DNA from: Sphingobacteriales bacterium
Lineage (GTDB): Bacteria; Bacteroidota; Bacteroidia; Chitinophagales; Chitinophagaceae
Direction of reading: 5' to 3'
Length of the DNA: 64,000 nucleotides
Assembly: GCA_016219985.1 (NCBI GenBank)
Contig: JACRJO010000017.1
Coordinates: 1 to 64,000 of the forward strand
Below, piece after piece: positions 1-7,388 of the stretch (within the stretch, counting starts at the first letter, position 1; every line of letters begins with the position of its first letter). The translations under genes and the position numbers were made by a program. The notes under the pieces are model-generated. The model saw only the letters and a program-made list of their open reading frames with translations. It did not search any database and was not told where the DNA came from.

Positions 1-114
1 GAGTTAGAAGGTTTTATGTGGCGATATAATTATGAAAGAAGGCACTCGGCATTAAGCTATGAAACACCATTAGATAAACTAAAAAAAATTGCAAATCTGT
101 TCCCGGAATTGTGA
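1..114 (+). CDS. IS transposase, C-terminal end (partial at window edge)
   Basis: An open frame enters from the left edge and stops with TGA at 112-114. Its last 37 residues include the motif YNYERRHSALSYETPLDKL. This matches the usual tail of DDE integrase-core transposases of IS3/IS481-like elements (family pattern YNxxRPHxALxxxTP). Only the end is visible, so the family and the integrity of the element cannot be judged. No terminal inverted repeat is obvious just downstream; a short palindrome and a heptamer repeat follow instead. Confidence 0.6.
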   Translation, partial: ELEGFMWRYNYERRHSALSYETPLDKLKKIANLFPEL

Positions 115-123
115 AGTAATACA

Positions 124-180
124 CTGCCGGCAGGCAGGTTGTCAGTGGCAGTCGTCTGTGGTCTGTGGACTGTGGACTAC
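124..180. repeat. Short palindrome followed by 7-bp repeats
   Basis: A CTGCCGGCAG palindrome (124-133) is followed by four degenerate 7-mers (gtctgtg, gtctgtg, gactgtg, gactact) that run up to the stop codon of the next gene. This is the leftmost of several 7-bp periodic arrays in the window. Confidence 0.5.
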
Positions 181-656
181 TAACCTGCTTTCTTTTCTAT
201 AAATTTCATTAAGTTCTTTCTCGCATTCTGCTGGATCTTCCCTTTCATCCAGCCCATCCAGCCGAATAATTGTCCCTTCCACCCCAGCGCCTGCGCGGCC
301 CATTTGCCCAGGGGAAAGGCATCGCTGTGTTCAATGATCTTCCCGTCTTTGAATTTCATGAATGCCTTGATATGATTGACCACTTTACGGCCTGTTTGGG
401 AGAAGGTATAAGTAGCTGTCCAGTTGCAGGTGGCATATTCCTCATCCAATAGCCGGATATCGGAGAAAGTCAGGGAAAAGTCCCGGGCATTCTTACAAAG
501 CATCTCCCACATGCTTTTTGCCTCCTCGCCTCTTAACAGGCCGAAAGCCGGATCGCTGAACACAATATCATCACTGTAACAGGCATTCATTCCCTGGTGG
601 TCCAGTTGCTGAAAGGCGGTGTAGAAACGGCTGATAATTTCCGCATTGGTTTGCAT
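180..656 (-). CDS. SnoaL-like / NTF2-fold protein
   Basis: A 158-aa protein with the layout of SnoaL-like (NTF2-fold) proteins: the N-terminal helix EIISRFYTAFQQLD, then a polar strand with YSDDIVFSDPAFG, then the strand pair CNWTATYTFSQTGRKV and FMKFKDGKIIEHSDAF. It has no signal peptide and is probably cytosolic. These folds bind small molecules or act as isomerases or polyketide-type cyclases, and the exact substrate cannot be predicted. The C-terminal 35 residues are basic and Trp-rich (GWMGWMKGKIQQ), an extension beyond the core fold. It is divergent from the hexosaminidase gene, with only about 50 bp between the two starts. Confidence 0.7.
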   Translation of the reverse strand: MQTNAEIISRFYTAFQQLDHQGMNACYSDDIVFSDPAFGLLRGEEAKSMWEMLCKNARDFSLTFSDIRLLDEEYATCNWTATYTFSQTGRKVVNHIKAFMKFKDGKIIEHSDAFPLGKWAAQALGWKGQLFGWMGWMKGKIQQNARKNLMKFIEKKAG

Positions 657-706
657 AATGTCAGTTGTTGCGTATTCTGTAAATTTAAAGGATCAAATTC
701 ACTTCC

Positions 707-2350
707 ATGCGAAATATTACGTTCTCCCTGCTGCTGGTTTTCACGGTGATCACCGGTTCAGCCCAGTCTGTACATATCATTCCTCAGCCTGTTTCCGTCA
801 AACAACCCCGTATAGCGGCCCGGTTTCCGGTCACCCCGTCCACCGTGCTGGTACTGGAAGGCAGCAACCTGGAGAACAGCGCCCGGTACCTCAACGAATA
901 CCTGCAGCAGTTTTACCTGTTTAAATTAAAGATCGTCTCAACTACAACAAGCAAAAATGCCATCCGGCTGAATTATGAGCGATTAGATAATGAACTGCCC
1001 GGCGCTTATACCATGACGGTAGATGGAAAAGGCGTATATATAGCCGGGGATAATGAAGAAGGCGTATTTTACGGGATCCAGACCCTGATCCAGTTACTCC
1101 CGGTACCCGATGCCCGTTTAAAGATGCGCCTGGCCAAACTGAACCTTCCTTATGTTTCCATACAGGATGCCCCGCGCTTTGAATACCGCGGGATGCACCT
1201 CGATGCGGGGCGGCATTTTTTCCCGGTTTCCTTTATCAAAAAATACATTGATTACCTGGCCCTGCACAAACTGAATACCTTTCACTGGCACCTCACCGAA
1301 GACCAGGGCTGGCGGATTGAGATCAAAAAATACCCGGAGCTCACGCAAACCGGCGCCTGGCGGAATGGAACGATCCTTGGGAAATACCCGGGTACCGGCA
1401 ATGACAATACCCGCCATGGTGGTTATTACACACAGGAAGAAATAAAAGAAGTGGTGCAGTACGCGAAGTCCCGCTATATTGATGTAATACCCGAAATCGA
1501 AATGCCCGGGCACAGCAGCGCCGCCATTGCGGCCTACCCCTCGCTGAGTTGTTTCCCTGATGAACCCACGGCCTTTTCGGCGGACAGGGTCGCCCGGAAA
1601 ACTGCCGAAGAGCAAAAAAATGGCCGGGTCAAAATCGTGCAGGAAACCTGGGGCGTCTTTGAGGATGTGTATTGTGCCGGGAAAGAATCCACTTTTGAGT
1701 TCCTGCAAAATGTAATCGATGAAGTGATCCCCCTGTTCCCGTCCAAATATTTTCATATCGGTGGCGATGAGTGTCCGAAGACCCATTGGAAAAAATGTCC
1801 CGCCTGCCAGCTACGCATGAAGGAAAACAACCTGAAGGATGAACACGAACTGCAGAGCTATTTCGTGCAGCGGGTAGAGAAGTATTTAAACAGCAGGGGC
1901 AAAACGCTGATCGGCTGGGACGAGATCCTGGAAGGCGGGCTGGCACCCAATGCGGTGGTGATGAGCTGGCGGGGCGAGACCGGCGGTATTGAAGCCGCCA
2001 AACAGAAACATGGAGTGATCATGACACCCGGCAACCCGGTGTATTTTGATCATTCGCAAAACAAAAATGAGGACAGTATTACCATTGGCGGGTATAATCC
2101 CATTGAAAAGGTCTATGCCTGGGACCCGGTGCCCAAAGAACTGAGTGCGGAAGAAGGAAAATACATACTGGGAGCGCAGGCCAATGTATGGACCGAGTAT
2201 ATGGACAATCCGAAAAAGGTGGAGTATATGATCTTCCCCCGTATGGCGGCGCTGAGTGAGGTATTGTGGAGTGGGCAGAAAAATAAAAAATGGGAATTGT
2301 TTGAAAAAAAGCTGGCGGTCCAGTTGAAAAGGTATGCATTATGGCGGTAG
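707..2350 (+). CDS. Beta-N-acetylhexosaminidase, GH20
   Basis: A 547-aa secreted glycoside hydrolase that removes terminal N-acetylglucosamine or N-acetylgalactosamine residues from glycans or chitin oligomers. Residues 1-19 form a signal peptide (hydrophobic run ending SAQS). Residues ~20-150 look like the GH20b N-terminal domain and ~155-530 the catalytic barrel. Visible landmarks are RGMHLDAGRHF, HWHLTEDQGWR, EIEMPGHSSAA and HIGGDECPK, with the catalytic Asp-Glu pair at 354-355. The length is normal for the family. The nearby glucosamine-6-phosphate deaminase fusion (3239-5167) suggests a role in amino-sugar use, although a RAYT gene lies between them. Confidence 0.93.
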   Translation: MRNITFSLLLVFTVITGSAQSVHIIPQPVSVKQPRIAARFPVTPSTVLVLEGSNLENSARYLNEYLQQFYLFKLKIVSTTTSKNAIRLNYERLDNELPGAYTMTVDGKGVYIAGDNEEGVFYGIQTLIQLLPVPDARLKMRLAKLNLPYVSIQDAPRFEYRGMHLDAGRHFFPVSFIKKYIDYLALHKLNTFHWHLTEDQGWRIEIKKYPELTQTGAWRNGTILGKYPGTGNDNTRHGGYYTQEEIKEVVQYAKSRYIDVIPEIEMPGHSSAAIAAYPSLSCFPDEPTAFSADRVARKTAEEQKNGRVKIVQETWGVFEDVYCAGKESTFEFLQNVIDEVIPLFPSKYFHIGGDECPKTHWKKCPACQLRMKENNLKDEHELQSYFVQRVEKYLNSRGKTLIGWDEILEGGLAPNAVVMSWRGETGGIEAAKQKHGVIMTPGNPVYFDHSQNKNEDSITIGGYNPIEKVYAWDPVPKELSAEEGKYILGAQANVWTEYMDNPKKVEYMIFPRMAALSEVLWSGQKNKKWELFEKKLAVQLKRYALWR

Positions 2351-2353
2351 GGC

Positions 2354-2380
2354 GATCAGGCCGCTCAAAGCGGCCAGATC
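2354..2380. repeat. REP-like palindrome, left of RAYT gene
   Basis: Perfect hairpin: GATC, A, GGCCGCT, loop CAA, AGCGGCC, A, GATC. It starts three bases after the hexosaminidase stop codon. Its 25-nt core (2355-2379) matches the palindrome on the other side of the transposase gene with one mismatch in the loop. It may also act as a terminator-like structure, though no T-run follows. Confidence 0.75.
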
Positions 2381-2494
2381 ATTTTACCCCGAAGGGTGGA
2401 CAGCTCTTTTTTTAATGAAGATTCTGGTTATCTTCCAGCCGGGTTGCCCGGGCCATTGGGAATGGGGAGCAGCCCGTCATTAAACCTTGATCAG

Positions 2495-3121
2495 ATGAAA
2501 TTCAAACCAGGCCATGTTTACCATGTGTACAACAGGGGAAACAATAAAGTGCGCATTTTCTTTAAAGAAGAAAACTATCACTACTTTCTCCGGAAAATAA
2601 AAAATGAATGGTTGAAATGCTGCGAGATTTATTGCTATTGCCTGATGCCAAACCACTTCCATTTCATGCTGTCGCCTACTGAAGAGGGATGCCAGCCGGT
2701 ACTGCTTAACGGGACAGAAAGTGCCCTCCAAAACCTATCAAAAGCAATCGGGAAAACACTGAGTTCATATACGCAGGCTATCAATATTCAGAATAAAACC
2801 ACGGGCACATTGTTCCAGAAAAAAACGAGGTCAAAAATACTTACAGAGGAGTTGTTACCGGACCCGGCATTTTCAATGAATAACTATTTACGAAACTGTT
2901 TTTTCTACATTCATAATAACCCGCTTAAAGCGGCCCTGGTAAAAGATCATACGGAATGGCTCCATTCATCGTGGGCGGAATACCATAATTTGACGGAATT
3001 GAAACTCTGTGACGCTGAATTAACTAAAAACAAACTCGGGTTAAATGAACATGATATTTATGCACTTTATGAGCATACGATAAATGAAGAGTGGGTCGGG
3101 CATATTTGGGAGAGCCGCTAA
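2495..3121 (+). CDS. REP-associated tyrosine (RAYT/Y1) transposase
   Basis: A 208-aa HUH/Y1 single-strand transposase of the IS200-like superfamily. Near the N-terminus is GHVYHVYNRGNNK. The HUH metal-binding motif is PNHFHFM. The likely catalytic tyrosine lies in LSSYTQAIN, followed by GTLFQKKTRSK, also typical of the family. I chose the ATG at 2495 because homologues begin at this point (MKFKPGHVYHVYNRG). The upstream GTG-initiated extension looks non-coding. The gene sits between two matching palindromes (2354-2380 and 3115-3159), and its stop codon lies inside the right one. This is the standard arrangement of a domesticated RAYT with its REP targets. Confidence 0.85.
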   Translation: MKFKPGHVYHVYNRGNNKVRIFFKEENYHYFLRKIKNEWLKCCEIYCYCLMPNHFHFMLSPTEEGCQPVLLNGTESALQNLSKAIGKTLSSYTQAINIQNKTTGTLFQKKTRSKILTEELLPDPAFSMNNYLRNCFFYIHNNPLKAALVKDHTEWLHSSWAEYHNLTELKLCDAELTKNKLGLNEHDIYALYEHTINEEWVGHIWESR

Positions 3122-3159
3122 CGCATCAGGCCGCTCTAAGCGGCCAGATGCGTTAGCGG
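3115..3159. repeat. REP-like palindrome, right of RAYT gene
   Basis: A 45-nt near-perfect palindrome: outer arms CCGCTAACGCATC / GATGCGTTAGCGG, one A/A mismatch, inner arms GGCCGCT / AGCGGCC, loop CTA. The RAYT stop codon TAA (3119-3121) is part of the outer arm. The core is nearly identical to the palindrome at 2354-2380. Confidence 0.8.
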
Positions 3160-3213
3160 ATTGATATCACGCAAAAAACCGCAGTACCCCGCAGAACCCT
3201 TCAGAAAAATCAA

Positions 3214-3221
3214 TACCTTTA
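3214..3221 (+). promoter_or_regulatory. Possible -7 box of the nagB-like gene
   Basis: TACCTTTA differs at one position from the Bacteroidota -7 consensus TAnnTTTG. It lies 17 nt before the chosen ATG at 3239. No clear -33 TTG is visible. Confidence 0.35.
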
Positions 3222-3238
3222 CGGCTCAACCCATCTCA

Positions 3239-5167
3239 ATGGCAAAAAAAGCTGCTCCTTACAATTTTGCTGACAGTTTTGAAAAGATTCCTGTCCATAT
3301 TTTCCCTGATCAGAAAGACGGATCCGTCTTTGTAGCCCGGCAAATCGCTGATTTCATCCGGGAAAAACAAAAAAAGAAAGAAAAATGCGTGCTGGGCCTG
3401 GCCACGGGTTCCACTCCCAAGACCCTGTACACAGAACTGGTCCGCCTTCACCGGGAGGAAAAACTGAGTTTTAAAAATGTGGTCAGTTTCAACCTCGATG
3501 AGTACTACCCCATCGATAACAATGCCCTGCAGAGCTATAACCGGTTTATGAAGACCCACCTTTTTGACCTGGTGGACATCAACCCGAAAAATATTCATAT
3601 CCCGAACGGGGAAATAAAAAAAGAAGATATCAAGGAGCATTGCCGGCACTATGAAAAAATGATCCAGGATGCCGGCGGGATTGACCTGCAGATACTCGGT
3701 ATCGGGAACAATGGTCATATCGGTTTCAACGAGCCCGGTTCCGGTATTTATTCCAGGACCCGGCTGATCACACTGGATAATTCCACCCGGATTGCCAACT
3801 CCTATGAGTTTGCCAATATTTCCGAAGTGCCCCGGCTCGCCATTACCATGGGGATCAGTACCATCCTGAAGTCAAAAAAAATCATCCTGATGGCCTGGGG
3901 CAGTGCGAAGGCCCCGGTGATCAAGAAAGCCGTGGAGGATGATGACAGCGAACAGGTGCCGGCATCCCTGCTGCAAAATCATGACGATGTTTCCTTCGTG
4001 GTGGATGATGCCGCTGCGGCGGAACTGACCCGCAATAAATCGCCCTGGCTTACCGGGGATTGTGAATGGACACCCCGTATGATCCGGAAAGCCGTGGTGA
4101 ACATGGCCCTGAAACTGAAAAAACCGGTACTGAGTTTAACAAACAGTGATTACAATGAATATGGCCTGAGCGACCTGCTGGTCGAAAAAGGAGATGCCTA
4201 CGAGATCAACCTGCAGGTCTATTATATGCTGCGGGATTCCATCACCGGCTGGCCCGGCGGAAAACCCAATGCCCACCTGCCTACTCACCCGGAGCGTTCC
4301 AACCCCTATCCCAAACGGGTGATCATCTTCTCCCCGCACCCCGATGACGATATCATCAGTATGGGCGGCACCTTTCAACGCCTGCATGAACAGGGACATG
4401 AGGTACATGTGGGTTACCAGACCAGCGGCAATATCGCTGTGACGGATGAATTTGTAACCCGCTTCCTGGATTTCGCCGTGGGTTTTGAAGAAATCGCGGG
4501 TATTGACACCCAAAAATCAGGCAAGATCCTCGAAGATGCCCGTAAATTCCTGCGCCGGAAAAAATCGAACCAGGTGGATACCCCCACCATCCGGGCCATC
4601 AAGGGCCTGATCCGCCGCGGTGAAGCAAAAGCCACCTGCCGCTATGTGGGCATCAAAGATGAAAATATCCATTTCCAGAACCTTCCTTTTTATGAAACAG
4701 GGACGATCGAGAAAAAGCCGATGGGGGAAAAAGATGTGAAGATCACCATGGAACTGTTACGCAAAATAAAACCGCAGCAGGTCTATTGTGCCGGTGATTT
4801 TGCCGATCCCCATGGTACCCATATTGTTTGTTTCAACGTGGTGGTGGAAGCCCTGAAGCGGATCAAGGCCGCCGGGGACGACTGGATCGGTGATTGCTGG
4901 CTCTGGCTGTACAAGGGCGCCTGGCAGGAATGGAATATCGAGGAAATAGAAATGGCCATCCCCATGAGTCCCGACCAGGTCCTGAAAAAACGCTTTGGTA
5001 TTTTCATTCACCAGTCACAAAAAGATATGGTCCCCTTCCAGGGTAGTGATTCCCGTGAGTTCTGGCAACGGGCGGAGGAACGGAATGCCGCTACAGCCAA
5101 TCTCTATGCTGACCTGGGCCTCACCCATTATGCTGCCATGGAGGCCTTTGTGAGATGGCAATATTAA
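3239..5167 (+). CDS. nagB: Glucosamine-6-phosphate deaminase fused to a PIG-L deacetylase-like domain
   Basis: A 642-aa two-domain protein. Residues ~1-260 are a NagB deaminase (glucosamine-6-P to fructose-6-P + NH3), with LATGSTPKTLY, FNLDEYY, LGIGNNGHIGFNEPGS and the WGSAKAP region. Residues ~350-640 are a PIG-L/LmbE-type domain. Its zinc site motif is FSPHPDDDIISMGG, and the second His region is AGDFADPHGTH; the family removes acetyl groups from GlcNAc-type substrates. The fusion could couple deacetylation with deamination in amino-sugar catabolism, but that is an inference. I chose the ATG at 3239 because the sequence upstream of it does not look like protein. The hexosaminidase upstream fits the same pathway. 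Confidence 0.9.
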   Translation: MAKKAAPYNFADSFEKIPVHIFPDQKDGSVFVARQIADFIREKQKKKEKCVLGLATGSTPKTLYTELVRLHREEKLSFKNVVSFNLDEYYPIDNNALQSYNRFMKTHLFDLVDINPKNIHIPNGEIKKEDIKEHCRHYEKMIQDAGGIDLQILGIGNNGHIGFNEPGSGIYSRTRLITLDNSTRIANSYEFANISEVPRLAITMGISTILKSKKIILMAWGSAKAPVIKKAVEDDDSEQVPASLLQNHDDVSFVVDDAAAAELTRNKSPWLTGDCEWTPRMIRKAVVNMALKLKKPVLSLTNSDYNEYGLSDLLVEKGDAYEINLQVYYMLRDSITGWPGGKPNAHLPTHPERSNPYPKRVIIFSPHPDDDIISMGGTFQRLHEQGHEVHVGYQTSGNIAVTDEFVTRFLDFAVGFEEIAGIDTQKSGKILEDARKFLRRKKSNQVDTPTIRAIKGLIRRGEAKATCRYVGIKDENIHFQNLPFYETGTIEKKPMGEKDVKITMELLRKIKPQQVYCAGDFADPHGTHIVCFNVVVEALKRIKAAGDDWIGDCWLWLYKGAWQEWNIEEIEMAIPMSPDQVLKKRFGIFIHQSQKDMVPFQGSDSREFWQRAEERNAATANLYADLGLTHYAAMEAFVRWQY

Positions 5168-5219
5168 CTATGATTTTTTGCTGATTTCCCTTATTTTTAT
5201 GGACAACAAAAAACGCGCT

Positions 5220-5972
5220 ATGTCAATTTTCAAATCGAGTAACCCCGCCCTGCAGGAAAAAACCTACCAGGGCACCATCCTGGAAGGAATCAGTACAGGT
5301 GAAGAAATGACACTGAAAGGAACGCTGAATAAATTCGGCGTGATGGTCCTGCTGATGATCGGTTCCACCCTGTTTGCCTGGAGCCAGTTTTACAAGGGCA
5401 GTGACCCCAAACCCCTTATGCTGATTGGTGTTTTTGGTGGCCTGGCCCTGGCCCTGGTGATGGCGTTCAAAATGAAATGGGCTACCTGGCTGGCCCCTGC
5501 CTATGCCATCCTCGAGGGTCTTTTTGTGGGCTCTGTTTCCGCTATTTATGATTATCTCTACCCGGGACTTCCTGTTCAGGCAGTTGCCCTGACCCTGCTG
5601 GTCACCCTGATCATGTTCCTGGTTTACCGGTACCGGATTATAAAAGTCACCCAAAAATTAAGAATGGTGGTGGTCGTGGCCACTTCAGCCATCGCCTTAT
5701 TTTACCTGGTACAATGGCTTACCTATGCTTTTTCGGGTTCAGCAGTAGGTTACTCCCTGACCAATTCCAACACCCCGCTCAGTATCGGGTTTTCCGTACT
5801 GGTAACAGGCCTGGCTGCTTTTAACCTGCTCCTGAATTTCGACACCATTGAAAAAGGGGTGGAAATGAAAGCTCCCAGGTACATGGAATGGTACAGTGCT
5901 TTTGGTTTACTGGTTACCGTGGTTTGGTTATACCTGGAAATTCTCCGCCTGCTTTCCAAACTGAAGAACTAA
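5220..5972 (+). CDS. Bax inhibitor-1 / YccA family membrane protein
   Basis: A 250-aa protein with about seven hydrophobic segments, e.g. FGVMVLLMIGSTLFAW, PLMLIGVFGGLALALV and VVVVATSAIALFYLV. The N-terminal SSNPALQEKTY is typical of the YccA-like members of this family. These are inner-membrane proteins proposed to act as ion channels or modulators of membrane proteases; the substrate here is unknown. Start choice: ATG 5220 fits the family N-terminus; ATG 5199 and 5178 are alternatives in the same frame. A strong terminator follows 23 bp after the stop codon, so the gene ends its transcription unit. Confidence 0.85.
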   Translation: MSIFKSSNPALQEKTYQGTILEGISTGEEMTLKGTLNKFGVMVLLMIGSTLFAWSQFYKGSDPKPLMLIGVFGGLALALVMAFKMKWATWLAPAYAILEGLFVGSVSAIYDYLYPGLPVQAVALTLLVTLIMFLVYRYRIIKVTQKLRMVVVVATSAIALFYLVQWLTYAFSGSAVGYSLTNSNTPLSIGFSVLVTGLAAFNLLLNFDTIEKGVEMKAPRYMEWYSAFGLLVTVVWLYLEILRLLSKLKN

Positions 5973-5994
5973 CTGAACATATTTATATAATACT

Positions 5995-6023
5995 AAGCCG
6001 CATCCCGCCGATGCGGCTTTTTT
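5995..6023 (+). terminator. Rho-independent terminator after the YccA-like gene
   Basis: The stem AAGCCGCAT / ATGCGGCTT around a 7-nt loop is followed by a run of Ts. Confidence 0.85.
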
Positions 6024-6074
6024 ATGTCCGGGAATAGGCTGTTTACCCCGTAATCATGGAATCTTTAAAGAAAA

Positions 6075-6110
6075 AGAAAGAGCCGGCAGCATCAACTACC
6101 GGCTCTTTCT
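6075..6110 (-). terminator. Terminator of the small beta-barrel gene
   Basis: A 12-bp perfect inverted repeat (AGAAAGAGCCGG / CCGGCTCTTTCT) lies just 3' of the minus-strand gene ending at 6131. On the minus strand it is followed by a T-rich stretch. Confidence 0.75.
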
Positions 6111-6130
6111 TCTATAATTTATTACTAAGA

Positions 6131-6619
6131 TCAGAACTTATAATAGGCCTTTATTCCAACATAAGAGAGGCTGGAACCGTCTTTAAGCGTAGAATGAAAC
6201 TGGCCGATCACATCGATCTTTTCAGTGCTGTAACCAATCTGCGGGCTGAACGCAAAACCGCTGGCGTTTTTGCCCCAGGAAGCAAAACCGATACCTCCGC
6301 CAACGAGAAAACCACCGGTTTTATACCTGGCGCCTACGATTACAGGCACATGATTAAGGGACTCAGTTTTTAGCGTACCCCCAAAGTAATCAATTTTTTT
6401 ACCCAAAAAACTCTGGTAACCAGCCTGGCCAAAGGCTTCGAAACTTTCGGAAAGCTCCACGATACCGGTTACTTCAGCCCCAATACCAATACCATTAAAA
6501 TCAGCCAGGTCACCAATAGGAAGGGAAATAGCAGGGCCGATACCAAAACGGAAAGTTTGAGCGGAAGAAACCAGAGAGAGGCTCATCGCAACTGCGCATG
6601 TCAATAAGATTTTTTTCAT
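6131..6619 (-). CDS. Small outer-membrane beta-barrel protein
   Basis: A 162-aa protein with a clear signal peptide (MKKILLTCAVAMSLSLVSSAQ). Alternating hydrophobic strands separated by Gly-rich turns follow, e.g. FRFGIGPAISLPIGDLADF and FLVGGGIGFASWGKNASG, and the last residue is aromatic (YVGIKAYYKF), the usual sign of an outer-membrane barrel. It resembles short OmpX/OmpW-like or PorT-like porins, but no specific role can be assigned. It is monocistronic with its own terminator and convergent with the YccA-like gene. A plus-strand open frame over the same bases is a shadow. Confidence 0.75.
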   Translation of the reverse strand: MKKILLTCAVAMSLSLVSSAQTFRFGIGPAISLPIGDLADFNGIGIGAEVTGIVELSESFEAFGQAGYQSFLGKKIDYFGGTLKTESLNHVPVIVGARYKTGGFLVGGGIGFASWGKNASGFAFSPQIGYSTEKIDVIGQFHSTLKDGSSLSYVGIKAYYKF

Positions 6620-6882
6620 GATTAGGTTTTTAATTACTTACTCGTATGGCTTTTCAGTGTCCGCCCCGTTTGAATAGTTGCTGGTCTCTATACAAAGTTC
6701 TATCTCAATTTCGCTTAAGGGAGACAAAATTATGATCCCCGCTAAAAGTTATTTTTAACTCGATTGAATTTGCAAAAATATTAAGAAATATTGAATTTTC
6801 AAACCCTGCTATGCGTCAATCAATAAGTGCAGGAACGGCTACGGGGGTCTGTTTACACGAAACTGTGGCCGGTGATATTCCG

Positions 6883-7014
6883 CTAAATATAGAAAATGGT
6901 TGACCTGGTTTTTCCCGCACTCTGTTCCAATAGCCGTTTCCCGACATAATCGGTAGAGCCCGTATAGGTCTTACCGGTACCGTTTGAATATAATATGTAT
7001 ACAAAACCTGGCAT
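6883..7014 (-). pseudogene. Truncated second copy of the GIY-YIG nuclease
   Basis: Read on the minus strand, ATG at 7014 opens a 43-codon frame that matches the first ~40 residues of the intact neighbour (MPGFVYILYSNGTGKTYTGS...). Differences include DY for DH and EQS for EHN. It then diverges into FYI and a stop. The catalytic GIY-YIG core is therefore incomplete and the copy is dead. It is preceded, like the intact copy, by a tRNA-Arg 3' fragment and a terminator, so the whole block is a duplication rather than a chance ORF. A longer overlapping frame on the same strand (6816-7349) is a shadow that runs through both copies in the wrong phase. Confidence 0.8.
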
Positions 7015-7037
7015 AAAAAAAGCCCGCATTTGCGGAC
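7015..7037 (-). terminator. Duplicate of the tRNA terminator
   Basis: Stem GTCCGC / GCGGGC with a T-run on the minus strand, abutting the ATG of the truncated GIY-YIG copy. It differs from the 7360-7383 copy by one loop base and T-run length. Confidence 0.7.
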
Positions 7038-7042
7038 TTTTG

Positions 7043-7103
7043 TGACCCCGTCTGGATTCTCGCCTCGCTTCGCTCCGGCGAAGCGGGCAAACCAGAAACC
7101 TTT
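7043..7103 (-). pseudogene. Partial copy of tRNA-Arg (3' half), interrupted
   Basis: This matches tRNA-Arg from just after the anticodon stem to the discriminator base: 7089-7103 plus 7043-7059. The two parts are separated by a 29-nt GC-rich insert (7060-7088) inside the T-loop. The fragment lies directly at the stop codon of the intact GIY-YIG gene; the TAA of that gene is built partly from the junction. Confidence 0.8.
7060..7088. repeat. 29-nt hairpin inserted in the tRNA remnant
   Basis: It contains the perfect stem CGCTTCGC / GCGAAGCG around TCCG. It is absent from the T-loop of the intact tRNA at 7389-7462, so it is an insertion. Similar GC-rich 'cctcgct...' palindromes occur elsewhere in the window (about 13366 and 63380). 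Confidence 0.6.
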
Positions 7104-7359
7104 ACGGGCGTGGAATATTCTCCAGTACCTGGCGCAGCTTTTTCCTGCCGGCACCCGTTTTATAGTATTTTTCCATCTTTCGGGCCTCTTCCAATGAAGC
7201 ATATTCAAACACGTGCCATACTTTCCAGGGTATTCCTCCAATAGTTGACCTGGTTTTCCCGGCATTATGTTCCAATAGCCGTTTCCCGACATGATCGGTA
7301 GAGCCCGTATAGGTCTTACCGGTACCGTTTGAATATAATATGTATACAAAACCTGGCAT
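7102..7359 (-). CDS. Small GIY-YIG nuclease (UPF0213-like)
   Basis: An 85-aa single-domain nuclease. The GIY-YIG motif reads FVYILYSNGTGKTYTGST. Arg/His follow in GKRLLEHNAGKT, and the metal-binding Glu is probably in EYASLEEARKMEKYY. The length is typical of stand-alone YhbQ/UPF0213-like members. I chose the ATG at 7359. It directly abuts the T-run of the tRNA-Arg terminator, leaving no ribosome-binding site; upstream codons in the same frame are tRNA sequence. The gene sits exactly between tRNA-Arg and a displaced tRNA 3' fragment. This suggests the nuclease gene arrived with a tRNA 3' end. Its cellular target is unknown. Confidence 0.8.
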   Translation of the reverse strand: MPGFVYILYSNGTGKTYTGSTDHVGKRLLEHNAGKTRSTIGGIPWKVWHVFEYASLEEARKMEKYYKTGAGRKKLRQVLENIPRP

Positions 7360-7383
7360 AAAAAAAAGCCCGCATCTGCGGAC
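7360..7383 (-). terminator. Terminator of tRNA-Arg
   Basis: Minus-strand stem GTCCGC / GCGGGC with a four-base loop and a run of eight Ts, starting a few bases after the tRNA 3' end and running straight into the GIY-YIG start codon. Confidence 0.75.
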
Positions 7384-7388
7384 TTTTG

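Noticed and set aside
2396..2494. N-terminal extension of the RAYT gene from a GTG
   Set aside because: The extra 33 residues do not look like protein and the family normally begins at MKFKPGHVYHV; ATG 2495 was used.
6816..7349. 177-codon minus-strand frame covering both GIY-YIG copies
   Set aside because: It reads the GIY-YIG segments in the wrong phase (repeated LYTYYIQTVPVRPI) and runs through the tRNA fragment. The real genes are the 85-codon frame and the 43-codon remnant.
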